A stretch of DNA of 64,000 nucleotides from Halichondria panicea (GCF_963675165.1 NC_087385.1:4946412-5010411); one strand, 5' to 3'; shown: positions 46,801 through 60,600, counted from the stretch's first letter. Notes: a model not told the origin generated them from the letters alone. Numbers and translations are program-made.

Positions 46801-49647
46801 CATGCGTACATGTAGTAAGAACTTTCACAACTTGTGCAGTGTGAGAAGCTTCACAGTTGAGGAGACTATAGATATACTGCTGAAGAGAGGAGCTGACCCC
46901 AATGCATCCAGTCTCCCCCTCACACCGCTGGTCTATGCTATACGGTCTGGTGATGTGCAGGCAGTGGAACGACTGGCAGAGAGAGGGGCAGACGTCAACC
47001 AAACCTTGCCACTTCAGGTGGGTCATAACATAGCAGCTTGAGGACCACTTAACCTTACGTAGCTAACACTGTGAGTGTAGTATTATCTTAGCTAACTTAT
47101 TGACTTATTAACTTATGGCAGCTGAAAGAGTCCCCAAAACATTGATTGGAGGGGGGTTTGTTTAACATCTTTACCGTTGATCGAATATCAACAATGTTCC
47201 AGAAAATTTTCGAGAGCAAACTTTAGTGGGCAATGTTGATACCATAATTATTTGAATTGGGGAGGCTAGCCCCTCTAATTCCCCCCTGAAATTAACCCTG
47301 CTCTTCTTCTGTGGGCTTGAACGCTTTCTATTTTTAGGCATAATTGACATTTTCCCCACTACCTACCTAGGTGGGTGGTCACTCTTCGCTGATGGAGGCT
47401 ATTCGTCTGGTGGGACCCAACCCAGTCTGCATTATTGAGGTCTTGTTGAGGTACGGGGCTCTTGTCAACATACCTGTACATGCCTACAGTCTGGACCCAA
47501 CCAGGTAGGTAATGAAAGTTGACTTACTTACAGTGTTTAGTAGTCTATGTAGGTGCATGACATTAGGTGCATGACATCAAAATTATAGTCTCGATAATTA
47601 TGATCAGTGTAATTGCCATTGTTTCAGTAATCCTGAAGAAGCTTCTGAGAGTGGCTTGAGATCAACAGATGAGCCGTATAGAGTAGTGGACAAAGGAGCT
47701 ACAAGTATTGAATGCAGTGTGTTGGCTGGTCAGAATAAGGGGGAGGGCAAGTACACTCCACTGCACATTGCCTGTTCACATAGAGAGCTCTCAGACACCA
47801 CACATGAGGAGGTAAACACACACACATGCATGGGAAGGATTTGCTTACATGTGGTTCTCTTCTCACAACAGTTGTCAAGCACAGTACTGGCTATGGTCGA
47901 CCTGTTGCTAGGAGCTGGAGCCAGTGTCAATGTGGTTGCTATGGGACACTCGCCTCTTTCACTGGCCATCATAAATGGTCATGACAAGGTAAGTACATGT
48001 ACACACATAGTGTTGTGAATGCCCATACATTGACTTCAATTAGCATTCTGTACTTGTTTAGGGATGTCTTCAATTGACATAGAGTGTGTGTTTTGATCGA
48101 TGACTTATGTGCAGGTGGTTGAAAGACTACTGGAACATGGTGGTGATCCGAACCTCCGGCTGGGTGCAGGAGTGGGCACAGCACTCTGCTCCCTCACCAC
48201 ACAGCAGGCTCTCAAGTGGAGGGATGGTACCACTTCCCTTCGAATGGTGAGTGGGCAGCCGGCTTTTATAAATGATTGTGTGTGTGTGTGTGTACTTTCT
48301 CATTTGATCATTTCATTGTCTTCTTGTGCTGTTAGGTTGGAGAGCTCTTGCACCATGGAGCCAGTTTCACTCAGCCAGTCAAAGTGGCTGTCAAAGTGGT
48401 TGGCTCTGTGACTGACTTTGCCCATGCTGCACTCAAACAAGTGGGTTTACCATCATACTCCTTTATTGTATGTACATGATTGTACTCTTTCACATAGGAA
48501 CCTTTTGTATGATTGTATTCTTTCACATAGGAACCTTTTGTATACACACTCATTGTGATTACATGTGTGCTACTTCCACACAATGTCTTGCACTTAGTCC
48601 TGTACTTTGCACTGTATATCCTCCATAGGACAAGAAACTGTCCTGCCTCAAGTACAGTGCCCTGAACAAATCCGAGCGAGCTCGTTACATGGCCTGGAAA
48701 AAGTTACTGGACAACTTTGTGAACCTCTTCAAATGCAGAGCATTGTTCTCAATCTCTCTCACCGGTCAGTTGTCTGCAGGATCATGTATGTACAATATCT
48801 AGTACAAGTATTTGTTCGAGTAGACTACTTGTTTTTTTATTAATTGCCATATAATTATAGCTATGTACACAAGTTTGTTTGCTTCAGTATTGTTATTGCC
48901 ATTTAATGTTGCAATTTGGAACATGATTTGCCTTTCAACACTGTACAATCTATGACTAATTACACACCCACACACACAGAGTATGCGTGGGTTCAGGTTC
49001 AAATTGATGCAAAAATGGACAACAAGCTCCAAGTGATACGAGAGAGACCATCCTCAGCCATCCACTTCAAGCACCCCTCATTCCACAAGAGAACGAGGCA
49101 CATACGTAGTGCAGGGGGTATGCCGTGTAAGAGGAGGGGCAAAGCCGAGCTACTCCCTACCTTCCCTCTACACACACTCGGCAGAGCACTTGCGAAGGTT
49201 ACCAAACATCATGGGCCCACTCTGAATGGTGGTGGCAGCAAGATAGTGCTAGAAGAAGAAACTGCTCAAACTCTGAGCTCCAAAAAATCGCAGGAAAAAC
49301 GATTGCTACAATTGAAAGATTTGTTTGGTTCAGCTTTGGAGATGTTTCGACTCAGTACTACTACTACTATTGAAGGGACTGCCTCAGAGGATCATACGTC
49401 CGCCGCAAACTACTCACCCCCCAAACAAGAGCAATGGACCCTATCGTGTTTCTGTTACGAGTGTGGACGGAGTGGGGTGCGACTGATCAAGTGCCCTGGG
49501 TGTTGTTACTTATACTATTGCAGTCAGGCATGTCGAGTGGAGGGCTACAAGAAGGGGCATAAAGAAGAGTGCTCAGGGGGATTCGTCAAACCAGCCAGCA
49601 AAACACCAAAACAGCCACGTAGTAGACAGATTTACAGGGCTTTTTAA
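43823..49647 (+). CDS. ANKMY1: ANKMY1-like protein: MORN, ankyrin and MYND domains
   Basis: About 15 exons: ~43823-43920, 44031-44199, 44606-44751, 44864-45089, 45145-45275, 45359-45484, 45541-46651, 46849-47015, 47371-47505, 47628-47811, 47873-47987, 48115-48246, 48336-48441, 48630-48768 and 48981-49647. The N-terminal MORN repeats are clear (YIGEYVERKRHGYGVQLWP, YEGEYQRDKKHGLGTYRWP, MYHGDVREGEGVLTYPGG). Ankyrin repeats follow (NGHTALFAAA, TPLNACYHILY, LLKRGADPNASSLPLTPLVY, YTPLHIACSHRE, LLLGAGASVNVVAMGHSPL). A C-terminal MYND zinc finger ends the protein: CYECGRSGVRLIKCPGC, then YYCSQACRVEGYKKGHKEEC. The 370-residue exon 45541-46651 inserts a low-complexity region with four tandem SSRPM-type units between ankyrin blocks. 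Domain order is that of ANKMY1. Start inferred; the frame also opens upstream without ATG. Confidence 0.92.
44280..44487. mobile_element. TACCGTA-ended MITE in an ANKMY1 intron
   Basis: 208 bp with TACCGTATATATCTAGCCG and the inverse-type end CCCGCTATACGGTA; internal TTTTCGTA inverted matches. No coding capacity. Confidence 0.75.
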
Positions 49648-49901
49648 TGCGTTTTCCTGTGTACAGTCCATTTTAATCCTGTTGTCAATCTGTTGTCATG
49701 CCATTATAACATTTTTATTTGATATTGCTTCTGAAATTGGTTTCAGTTTACAAGGGATAATTTTTGAGTGCAACATAAAACATAATAATATTTTCTAGTA
49801 CATGATCTAAAACAAAACAATACTGACAATATTAATTGTGCATACTTATGGGAGCAAATCACAAACTAACAACAAATGAATATGTAACAAAGTCACCATA
49901 G

Positions 49902-52900
49902 CTAGGAATCCCTGTGAGGTTTCATGACGAGGAATTTAAGGATGTCCGAGAGTGAGACCACACCCACCACATGGTGCCCAATGTCGACCACCACCAGTCT
50001 GTGCACCTGCACCAAGATGAGAACGCATGTAATTGTATTGCCAACTATTACTTATGGTAGGAATCAAGTCACTAAAAATAATACCGTATATATATAGTGT
50101 GTAAATTGGCGAAGTTTTTGGCGATAATTATAACGATCATGCTGCATGTGTCAATATTCAAAATTATTCGCCGCCAAATTTAACCTGTTACACTGTATTA
50201 TTAACCAGAAGAGCCACATGCAACAACACGGACGTACATATACCTTAGTGGTGATCAGCCTTTGCACTATCGTGTAGAGGGACTCGTGTAAGAAGCAGGT
50301 GTGGACTCCCTCAAATCCCTGCAGGGAAAGAATCCACAATATTTAAACAAATAATAGTTATGAGGGATTACCGTGGAGCGATGCTGGAGGGCATCTCTGA
50401 GGTTAACGTCCAGGTTGTTGTAGGTCCTCTCAGCGGCAAGGTTCTGTGGGTGGAGCATGTGAAACAGGCAGCCACAACACAATCAGGGTACACGGAGGAT
50501 AAATAGCATACGACTGCAACACGTTGTATTAAGCTAACCCTAACCCTAACTACATGTACGTATGAGTAAAGATACAGCAAGATATTATACTGTATACTTA
50601 CAATGACGTCAAACTTGGCGTAGATGTCAATCACTTTGTTGTTTGAGTCCACAATGGGCAGGGCAGACACTCTGTTCTCATGGAAGAGGTTCAGAGCAGT
50701 GATAATGGGTGTGTCTTGAGAGGCCTGGACAGAATCAAAGCGCATGAACACCACCAACCTTAACATCAAATAATGTACGGAATTATGCTGCTAGAGTGTT
50801 TGACATTACACTGGCTCACCGTGACGATTTTCTCGTAGGTCCCCAACCCGAGCTCTTCCAAGCTTTTGAACATATACTGTGGCTGGGACTCCTCTGGGAT
50901 CTGGCGGGGGACAGAACAAAGATTTAAATATCAACTACCTGCGGCCATTCTAACCGATGACAATCACTTTCTAGCTCAGAGGCAACATTGAAGAACGTAC
51001 CTCACTACAGTTACAAGCACAGTGAGCCTCAACCTAATCATCAGACTACAAAAATAATTTGGCCCCTAAATACCTCACAATCAACGACCCCGTTGCTACT
51101 AGTGTGAACTGATAATTTATTGGGATAGGTTAGGTTATCAACAGAGGCTGGCTGCTTCATAGAATCACCTTCTGCATGATAATCTCCAGTATTCTCTTAT
51201 GAGTAAGGATGTAGAGAGCGTTCCCAGTGACCGGGTCGATGACGGGCAGTCTATGGATCTTATGCTCCACTAGCACCTTGATGCCCTCGTACAGACTGTT
51301 TGTGTGGGGCGAGAAAACATTAGTAGGGCTTGCCAAGGAAATAGAGACATCCTGCTTTCCCATGATAATATCATAGGCTCTCTAGTCAAGGTTAATGTAT
51401 TTGATTTCAGTGGAATTGTACCCAAAAGCAATCATACACATCATCTATGAAGGAACTACATGTATTAAAACAAATTTGAGTATATTAGTTGGGCCTCAAA
51501 AAAATTGAGAGAAAAAAGGCTTTGCCTGTTCTAGTCTCACCTCTCCTCAGGGCCTATCTGTATGAGTGAGGACTGGATGTTGACCACCTTTTTCTCAAAG
51601 TCCCTCCACTCCTGAATTGTCTGGTTCTCCAGCTCGTCCATACCCACCTGTGAGGGGTGTGAGTGTGTGTGTGTGTGTGTGTGTGGGAGGGGGGTGTACT
51701 CACAATTGGAGAGCGGTAGTGGTGTCTCAGGATGTTGATGAAGTCAGTGATAGTCAGCATGCCTATGTAAACACAAAGGTACATGAACCCATTGAACCAA
51801 AACAAAGCAACCACTATAATTATTGTATATACCAGAGGGTGAGACAATTGATCAATTGAACCTATTAGATGGTTAATTGTACTAGACATTTACCGACAAA
51901 CTTCTGTTTGGCACTGTCCCACAGTGGGGCAGCTCTAATCCCATTGGCCACCAGTGCAAAAAAAGCTTTCTTCACCTGGAGGAAGGAGGAACATTCAAGT
52001 TGGCAATACAGTTAGAACTACTACTTCCTTGATATACTCAGAGTTTTTACTTAAATAGCATATATACATGCAAACATACACTCACCCTAAGTCTTGTGTC
52101 AAACACCACTATCTTTGTGCTGCTGGGGATAAAGTCGTAGCAAACTCCGCTCTTGGTCAGCTCAGCATAAGCCTCCTCACTGATACCTGAGAGTAGTGAG
52201 CCATGGTAACCAGACATGACATGCAGCTGTAAGCACTATTATACCTTTGTCCTCAAGACTGCAGAGATCAACAGAACTACCTTGAATCTGTGTAACAAAA
52301 TCACTAATTTAGTAACGTGTGGTTGTAATAAGAACAACATTCTTTATGTGGGATAAACGTGCCATTGTTCAATTCGCATGAACAGTATTTTAAACACACA
52401 CACTATACTTACAGAGGTAGTTGAGGGAGCAAGGGATGCTTTGCGAAATGACTTCTTGGCCACTGATGAACCTCTCCCACTATCACCAGAATCAGGTACA
52501 GACGAGCTTAGGTAGGAAGCCAGTCCAAGACAAACTCCAGAGTCATCTCGAAATTTACCAGGTATCGGATTCTTTGTCATTCCCGGAGCATAATTCTTGT
52601 TCCGGCTATTAGCTTCCTCTATGGATTTCGCTCTTGGACGCTCGCCTATAACTTTTGACCCTGGAGGTGCTGTAATCACGGGTCTTCGACTTCCCGGCAA
52701 TTCGGTGGGATTTGTAGTGTCAAGTGGCGTAGTGGTTGGAAAAAACCCCACCTGAACTTTGGTATCATCAGCGCGTACAATACCAGCACCTGAGGGCACA
52801 TTCCTATCTCCTTTGAGCTTGTTGCTATTACGGCTGTTTGAGGCTCCGGTATTGGCCATGTCTCTGTTACCAATGTGTGTGGGTGGCTTCTGTTCTGGTC

Positions 52901-53545
52901 CGCTCTCCTTGGTGACGGGCACTTCTCTTGTCTCGTTTCCAGATGTGTTCCACTCCCAAAGTGCGTCGGAATTGATAATGGCTTTTTCGTAACTATTGAT
53001 GCTAGAATCTGAATAATTTGGCTCTAAAATACCCTTTTCTTTAGCGACAGGCGTGCTGGGAGCAGTAGACCATGAAACGTCACCTGCATAGTATTATTAC
53101 TATTATAATACAATGTAGCAGGAGTATAGTACTGGAACAGACCCAATTGTGGGCTTGTGGTAAAGCAGGTGATGCAACAAGCAGTGACCTCTTATTATAA
53201 ATGTCTACATCACCTACACTGTACATGCACCAATGCATCTGTTCATGTACATAATAATAATAGGCCCAGTAAAATCCTATCCTAGATCCTAGGTACGTAT
53301 ACGTACGTACCTGACTTGAGTGATGATGAACTTTTGTTGGCCTCTAACTGGTCACTGGATTCGGCTGACAATGGGAGATTCAACTCTTCTCGGACCTGAG
53401 CAAGTCAGAGGTGAGAGATATTAAATGGATCCGGTACCCAGCTAGCTATTAATTCTGATATTATCTAATCAAGGGCACGATAAATTAACTGTAGTCTAGT
53501 ATAGTCTAGTTAGCTGGATCTAAAAAATAGGCATACCTTGCTCAT
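49902..53545 (-). CDS. PRKAG: AMP-activated protein kinase gamma subunit (four CBS domains)
   Basis: Energy-sensing regulatory subunit of AMPK. Exons on the minus strand begin at 53537-53545 (MSK), then ~53318-53399 and 52413-53084. These three encode a ~270-residue Ser/Pro/Asn-rich N-terminal extension, as in gamma-2/gamma-3 types. The CBS region follows in small exons: [54 protein letters not shown] (CBS1), [20 protein letters not shown] with [15 protein letters not shown] (CBS2), [18 protein letters not shown] with [10 protein letters not shown] (CBS3), and [20 protein letters not shown] with [12 protein letters not shown] (CBS4). HRLPVID and HRLVVVD retain the nucleotide-site His-Arg motifs. 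The stop is at 49902-49904. No frame break seen. Vertebrate isoform identity cannot be assigned. Confidence 0.93.
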
Positions 53546-55626
53546 AACAGTAAGGTCTCGGTCCTGCAGCGTAGATCTTGTTCGCAGCAGGACCTAGCGC
53601 CTCGGGTCTTTGAATTGCATAGATCGATCGGTGATAATCGAATCATACATGAACTTAATTAACTAAGGGTTGAGGTTAGGTCAAGGTTCAGGTCAGCCAT
53701 TCGCCCCCACTAGCCTCCTACGCAATTAATAAGGAGCGGAAGTGGGCGTGGAGACAAGATTAGGTTTTTAGACAATAGACTGACTGCACATGCGCAAACA
53801 CACATAGCCTGTCTTGGCAAAGGGGGAGATAACCCAAGACATTTTAGGCCTAAAACGTGCACACAGACTGACTAAATTGCATGAACAGCACAATGACATT
53901 GCAGTGACATCTCTGTGCCAGACCAGTTTCTTTCCAGACAGTAAAACTTACTGAAGCCTAGATTTGGATATTGAAAAGACTAGGTTCAGAGAGCTATTGT
54001 GCACAAACACTGTGGGATGGATCCAATGGATGTATACAATTATACAGGTAGCTTGTACAGCTATAATTATGTAATATGTAATCTGGTACTTGTTATTGGA
54101 TTTACCAAGTTGTGTGTGTTGTGGTTATTCCTAAGTGAATGTGGGGTTTTTGAAGGTACTGAAGCCTTAGTAAGTCTGAGTACATTATGTTCCTTTTGTG
54201 AAGAGAGTCACTTCCTCTCTATCGCTTCAATGTACGTGTTTTCTTTAACAATGCTCATTAACATTACAGCTGGCAATTCACCGTGGGAACTGTGGGAGTC
54301 AAGGCAGCAGAATGTCAACAGTTTGGGTACACTTTAACCTCGTCATGTTGAGGTACAATATGTGTGTGTGTACCTACAGCAATACACAGTCACATAATTA
54401 TATTCTCTTTACAATTCCCCTGTGTCAACGTTTCACACTTAAATGGGATGTATGAGTAGTATGCTGTGTAGTACTATGCTGAAAGCAACTACTACTTTAT
54501 TGGGTGTAGAGCATTGTCTCTAAACCAACATTTCCACGTTGAAGTTACTGGAATTGACTGCATGTTCCGTGCAGTGTATGTCTATCCAGTGTAGGCCTAG
54601 TGTATTCTTGGGTACACTTTCATCCCTATATGGCTTGGCGTTTTGTGGCTTTGGTATTAAACCATGGGAATCGATAATCAACAAATCAGAATCAATACCT
54701 ACATGCGCCCAAGGCCAAAGTTCTGCTAGTGTACTGTTAAATATTTAACAATATTCGCTAGTAACTGAATGATTTCCGGTGTATGTGTACTGTCATATAA
54801 CTCCATATATGATGACAATGGCATGTACACTTCATTCCTTTTGCATCTAGCTTGTAAACACCAAGACTGTTGCAGCCATTACAGCTGAACTTGTAGCTTG
54901 CAAGAAATCTTGCAAGATTTCAGGTTTGTTATAATCATATTTTGATATTCAGCTTGCAGTGTAGCTGTAGCAACTATAGATTGATACAGTAACATTTTTT
55001 TGCATCTTACCCATGCTGTAGGTTTCAGAACTTGCTCTCTTGCTCGCAAAAACTGCTGTCTGTTCCTGAACTGAGCATAGGAGCTAGTGTGCTGGTCTGC
55101 AACTGCTTATTGAAAGCACCTAAAAACCACAGGTATGGATCAAGTTGTTTCATTCTTCTGACCAGTATAGTGGGGCATTTACATCATGGAGATTTGTTGG
55201 AAGGGGCAGCATGCAGAATACCACAAAATGCAACTATAAGCTCAAGTGTTTGTAGGGGACTGCTGGTTATCATTAATGAAAACTAAAAAACCGCAATATG
55301 GCTTTAGTTTAGTTGTGGGTATTACCTTCATCATGTTAATTTCCTTACGCCCACAACTAGCCTTGTTTGTTATCTATGTGCAGGGAAACTTTGCTTGAGG
55401 GCTATTTGAATCTCATTAACCGTTTCACATCAGATTCTATCAGAGGAAGTCAGAAGAAGTCAGTTTTTCATCCCCCCACACAACCAAATTCCATGATGTA
55501 AGTGTTTTATTCAAGGGCTGTGTGCACACATTAGGGTAGTTCCAATGTATGGGATATCTTGTCGATCATATAAATATGATTGCAAACTTGTTGTTCACAT
55601 AACTCAAACTTTCCTCAGACTAGAGA
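53546..55626. other. Interval between AMPK gamma and the TNF-like gene; candidate unassigned exons
   Basis: No recognised gene. Three consecutive open, splice-bounded segments (about 54896-54923, 55021-55134 and 55383-55498) can be joined in one frame to give a helical-looking peptide containing RFQNLLSCSQKLLSVPELS, ASVLVCNCLLKAPKNHRETL and LEGYLNLINRFTSDSIRGS. The next acceptor (55619) would lead into the TNF-like first exon in a different frame and stop within 12 codons. This could be a small unknown gene, an alternative 5' region, or chance. Confidence 0.3.
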
Positions 55627-56991
55627 ATGGACAAAGAACGACAGTTGCCTACTAACAGGACCACCTGCAGCAAGATGGGTCTCCTCATTGCCGCTATCCT
55701 TGTTCTCTGCATGCTCTTCTCCGCTGTCGCCATGGTGATGTCAATACTGACATTCAACAACCAAAGCTGGACAACAACAGAAGATGTTATCGTTGTTGAA
55801 GATGACCCAATTTGGGAGAGAGAAACACTATCTGAGGTCAGCCACTAATTAATTGATTGTATCCAACCAGATTTCCTCCCCTTTCCAGTTTTAGTGCATG
55901 CGCATGTGCACTGTATTTGGTTTCTCTCTTGATAGTTATGTGGTACGTTGCTCTATTTCAATCCTTCTTCCCATGTATACAGCTGGAGAATATGCTGGAG
56001 AAAGATGGTCTCATGAGCTTTTCCAAGTATCGTCCTAACAAGACACACCCTGCTGTTGTTGGCATAGAAACTGTACGTGTGCAGAGAGAAGATCGTGAAG
56101 CTTTGTTTGATGGTGAGTTTGTGCCCAATTTCGTATGTTTTCTAAATTTTAAACTCTCATTTTTCTTACATTTACAGATATGTGCAATTCCACCAAATCC
56201 AATTATTCGGTGAGAACTTGCAAAATTTGATAAGGTTTCTAATTTCCTAAATCACATTAGTATTAGTATTTTCTTTCAGTTTTTGATTGATTACGAATCT
56301 TCTTAAATTACTTTCACTCCCACACAGGGTTCCTTACCGTTTGCTCACATTGTGCCTAATGAGGAAATACATGAAGGATTACTAGCTAGTACTATTGGGG
56401 AAAGTAAGTAAATCTCATAATTATATCCAGCTTATTATTAGCGGAAAATTAAACTGTTGTCTTTAATTAGAGGGCCACCGAGATCCCTATGTTGTGATAA
56501 CTCGATCCTGGAAATGTGGAGCCCACCGAAAGAACAATCCGTTTGGGATAATATCTGGAGGAATGGTCTTCAATCGATCGTCTGGCTACCTCATTCTACC
56601 CAAAGATGGTGTGTACTATATCTACTCACATGTGCAGTTCAAGCTACAAGATTCAGACAAGACGTATGAGACAGCTGCTCGAATGGCCGCTTGTATTCCC
56701 GGGGAGGAGTGCACAATGGATGAGTTTTTCTACACCAAACTAACGGAATCTGGAGGAACAGTGACACAACACAATTACAAGCGAACGCCCGGTGAAGGGG
56801 AGCATGGTTTATACCAAGGTGGTCTCTTCCATTTTCCAGCGGGAACTCGAATCATGATTCTGGCAAAGGACCCAAAGTTTAGGCTTCCCAGACGAGAGCA
56901 AAACTTGCCTGATAAACTGTTAACCAGTGTGCTGAAGGAGAAGTCCTACATGGGCGCCTATCTTGTTCAAGAAATAGACTATGTTTTCTGA
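55627..56991 (+). CDS. TNF-superfamily ligand, type II membrane protein
   Basis: Five exons: 55627-~55834, 55982-56112, 56178-56209, 56328-56402 and 56469-56991. The N-terminus MDKERQLPTNRTTCSKMG is a short cytoplasmic tail, followed by one membrane segment (LLIAAILVLCMLFSAVAMVM) and an acidic stalk. The C-terminal TNF homology domain begins at LPFAHIVPN, the position of PVAHV in TNF. It has GYLILPKDGVYYIYSHVQF (strand C region), GLYQGGLFHFPAGTRIMIL (GG.F.L..G motif) and the closing SYMGAYLV. Two cysteines (ARMAACIPGEEC) sit close together within the domain. Signals through TNF receptors in other animals; the receptor here is unknown. No furin-type cleavage site is obvious. Subfamily not assigned. 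Confidence 0.85.
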
Positions 56992-57680
56992 TCACGATCA
57001 TTGTAAGAACACTTTTGTTTTTATGTGCACATTGTATCACATTGTATCTATGTATGTATTGTTTATGTGCACATTGTATCTATATGTATGTATGTACACA
57101 ACAAAACTTTTGTAAAATAATGATGATGTAATTGAAATACAAAGGTGACTTGAATTGAATCAATAATAAAAACACACAATATAACTATTGTCGGGGTTTA
57201 GGGGCTAGCATTGGTTTCATTAATCACATGTACAGTTACTCGCAGTTTGTTCATTGTCTGTGCTTTCGGTTTAAAGTGGGTGCCTCAAAGTGATCTGGCT
57301 GACCCACTCCTTGTTCAACTATGTTTTCTGATCATCATTATAATGAATTGTTGTATTGGGAATACTTTTGTTTATGTGCAAGCATATTGTACCAGGATAT
57401 TTACAATTAATTTTATTGCACAACAAAACTTTTAGTGCAGGCGATGTCATTGAAAACACACTTCATGAATTAGTACAAAAGTGACTTGAATTGAATTAGT
57501 GAAGCATAATAAAAACACACAATATAACTACTGTCTGGGTTTAGGGGCTAGCAAAGGTTTCTTGGTTCCATTAATCACAGTTCCATTAATCACAGTTCCA
57601 TTAATCACAGTTGCTTGTCCCGAATGCAGTTTGTTGATTCTCTGTGCTATCGGCTTAAAGTGGGTGCCTCGAAGTGATCC
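56984..57680. repeat. Tandem duplication spanning two convergent gene ends
   Basis: Unit 1, about 56970-57312; unit 2, about 57312-57680. Each starts with the end of the TNF-like CDS (CTATGTTTTCTGATCA) and ends with the 3' end of the minus-strand coiled-coil gene (AGTGATC then GGCTGACCCACTCCT). Unit 1's copy of the minus-strand gene end is degenerate and unused; unit 2's copy of the TNF end is degenerate. Confidence 0.8.
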
Positions 57681-60600
57681 GGCTGACCCACTCCTCACAA
57701 AGAACTTTGGATTGCTCTCACCCTGATCAACTGGCTGTGTCTTCTTCGTCTCTAGCTCAATAAGAACATGTGTCTTATTTCCTGGGATGACAACATCAGG
57801 AGGCACAATCGAAGCGGGCAGTTTTTTATACTTCTTAGCACTTAAGCATCTTCCTAATGGTGGTCTTGCAGGAGGTGATAAGTTTTCTTCGTCAGTTTTT
57901 CCGTTGGCTTGGTGCAGTGATTTCACTGCTTTCTCATTTGGGAATCTTCCAGTCGATCTTGGTAATATAGGTGGGGCCACAATCACTTGGTTCTTTGTCG
58001 ACTCTGTTGACACTTTCAGAGGACTGTTACAGCTGATAGCATCAAATGGCTTTGAGTAAATGTGCTCATCACTCTCCTGAAGTTTCTCCGACATCTTTTC
58101 TTGCTCCATTTTCAATTTTTTTTGCTGCTCTTTCTTTAGTTTCTGAATATTGTTGATTGATTCATACGGAGAGACACTCCTTCCTTCAGGTATTGGTGGA
58201 CTGGCCATGTTCCTCTTGCCGATTCGATGCTGCCTGTCCCAGTTGTAATTTAGTGGTTCGAAAGGGACAACATCGGCAGGTCTAGCGTAGCCATTGCAGT
58301 TGTCAATATCGGGACTGGTTGATGTGCTGCTCTTTGCCGAAGGGGAGGGGAGTATGGTTATTTGAGCGTATCCTTGATCCAACTCTTCATCACAAGGTAA
58401 GTCCTCCGAGCTTGTGTCTGGTATGGAGATTGTCTCTGAGTCTGTGTCGAGAGGAACAGCTGCTCCTAATAGCCCGTCACTAGGCTCCTTGTATGTGTCC
58501 ACGAGTATGGCACTTCGGTGCTTCTCTGGCATGACTCGACAACTAGTTGCAGGACTGGAGCTCGCTGCAGATGAAGAAAAGGATAATGGCTCACGATAGA
58601 GTTAGTTTTCTGCCAGCTACAAATCTTTGTGTTCGAGAATATGGACCCTCAAAGTAAGCTAACTAAAAACACATGTTGTCACATACTTACATTGCGACCT
58701 CCTCATGGGAATAGGGCTATTGTGGACGGTGGGGAAGGCACTACTGGAGCCTGGTTCAGGGATCATTATCTCACAGTACATGCCCTTTGTGTAGTTGGCC
58801 TCCGGTCGAACTACCTCTTCTTTCAGTTGGGACTTGGGCTCCACTGTCCCAAGATTCTCTGCTGACTTGTGACGCTTCAAGAGCACCCTGAAAAACAAAC
58901 CACATACATAAAACAAACCACGTACATACACTGGCTACAATCTTGTTCACTTCAAGCTAAACAAAGTCTGAGAATCCATGCTTGTAAGGGTAAAGTTTAA
59001 AAAATGATGGTTACGAATGTTATAGCCACACACGTACCCAAATGCAGAGAGGGGGATGGTCTTGTCGGAGTTCTCAGTGGGGGGGCTCTGGTCCATACCA
59101 ACGTGGGGGGGAGGTTGAAAGTCCAGCAAGTTTGACACCCTTTTCACAACGTCTGTCATGCGACGGTTAACCTCTGCAGGACGGGAAAAAGTGTATCTAA
59201 ATGATATGTCACATCCCAGGTAGCTAGATAAGCTACAAATAACAATGTAAACAATTAGCAGACTTTGATACAAAGCACTGTAATTATACAAACCCTCAAG
59301 TGTAAATTGAATTGAGTGTGAGAGAGCTAATTGAATGATTGTAAGTTTTCTAAGCTAATTAAGAGGTAATACAAATACAGGTGGGGCAAACTACAAATCA
59401 TTGGAAGTCTGTGTAAGTTTTGCATTAGACTGACAGTTGCATTAGACTAGCTGTTGAGCTACACAACGCAAAACATCGACTGTAAAGAATTATAAAATCA
59501 ACACTGAAAGTAAATAACATTCCAGCATGCAACATCTCCTTGGCAACCAACTTAAAAGAAAGGTTAAACATGGCATTCACCACACCTCATGTACTTGTAC
59601 AATCCCTATAATTACATTGCATCAAAGACGAGAAATCATTTCGTAGACAAATATTTGGCTAAGAACTGAAGCAAACAAACTCTCAGCAAGTGACAATGTG
59701 ACTTATCAGTGACTTGACGTTAACTAAGGCCTGAGGCAATGTCTATAAGAGAATTTATTTGAGATAGTGCACAATCCTTACAAAACTTGTTAATGAGGAT
59801 GCCCCTTTAATCTTATACTCACCCTCTGCCATCATGTCTGAGCTCTCTAGGGGTGTGTCCGGCAGTAGGTCGATGAGCTGCATCTGTGAGGCGTACAGCT
59901 GCTGACAGTGGCCAGAGAGAGTGATAACTCCCTCCGCTTGACACACGAGCGCTTTCTTCAACTGACTAATCTGCAGGAAACAGAGTGCTATATGGTCTCA
60001 GCTGCACACTCGATAATTATGCATGCACAATAGTTTAGCACAAATCAGAGGCATTTAATGGAAGTTTGTACCATACAGCACATTTAAGGTGTCAGGTATT
60101 GTTCACCCAAGAATAGCTCGATACACATGTATGTACTGTAACGCTACAGCTGGTGATGTGTTCATAGTGTCCATAAAGGAAGGTGGTCATGTTAGACCAG
60201 ACAAGTGGTAAACAAACAAAACCAACCTTGTACAGCTCGTGTTTTTGGGCCTTGATCTCAACAGCTGCAGTGAGGCTCTCACACGAAGAAGTTTGCTGTG
60301 GACAAACACATTGATTTGAAGGCCAGGCTACAATGTATATATAGGAATGTTTATCTACACTTACAGTGTTTAGGTCTGCTTCCAGTGACTGCTTCTTCAG
60401 GTGGTCACCCTTCTTACTAGCAACATCAACCTGGCATTCAAAATAAACCAGCACTCTAAAAGTCTAATCACACAACTACCATATTACATATATTATATTA
60501 TTTTAGAACACTATATATTTCAAGTGGTGTACCAACGTATAGAGTTATTACCTGTTTCTGAAGTTTGGTTATTTTTGCTGATGACCCTTGTAACTCTTTC

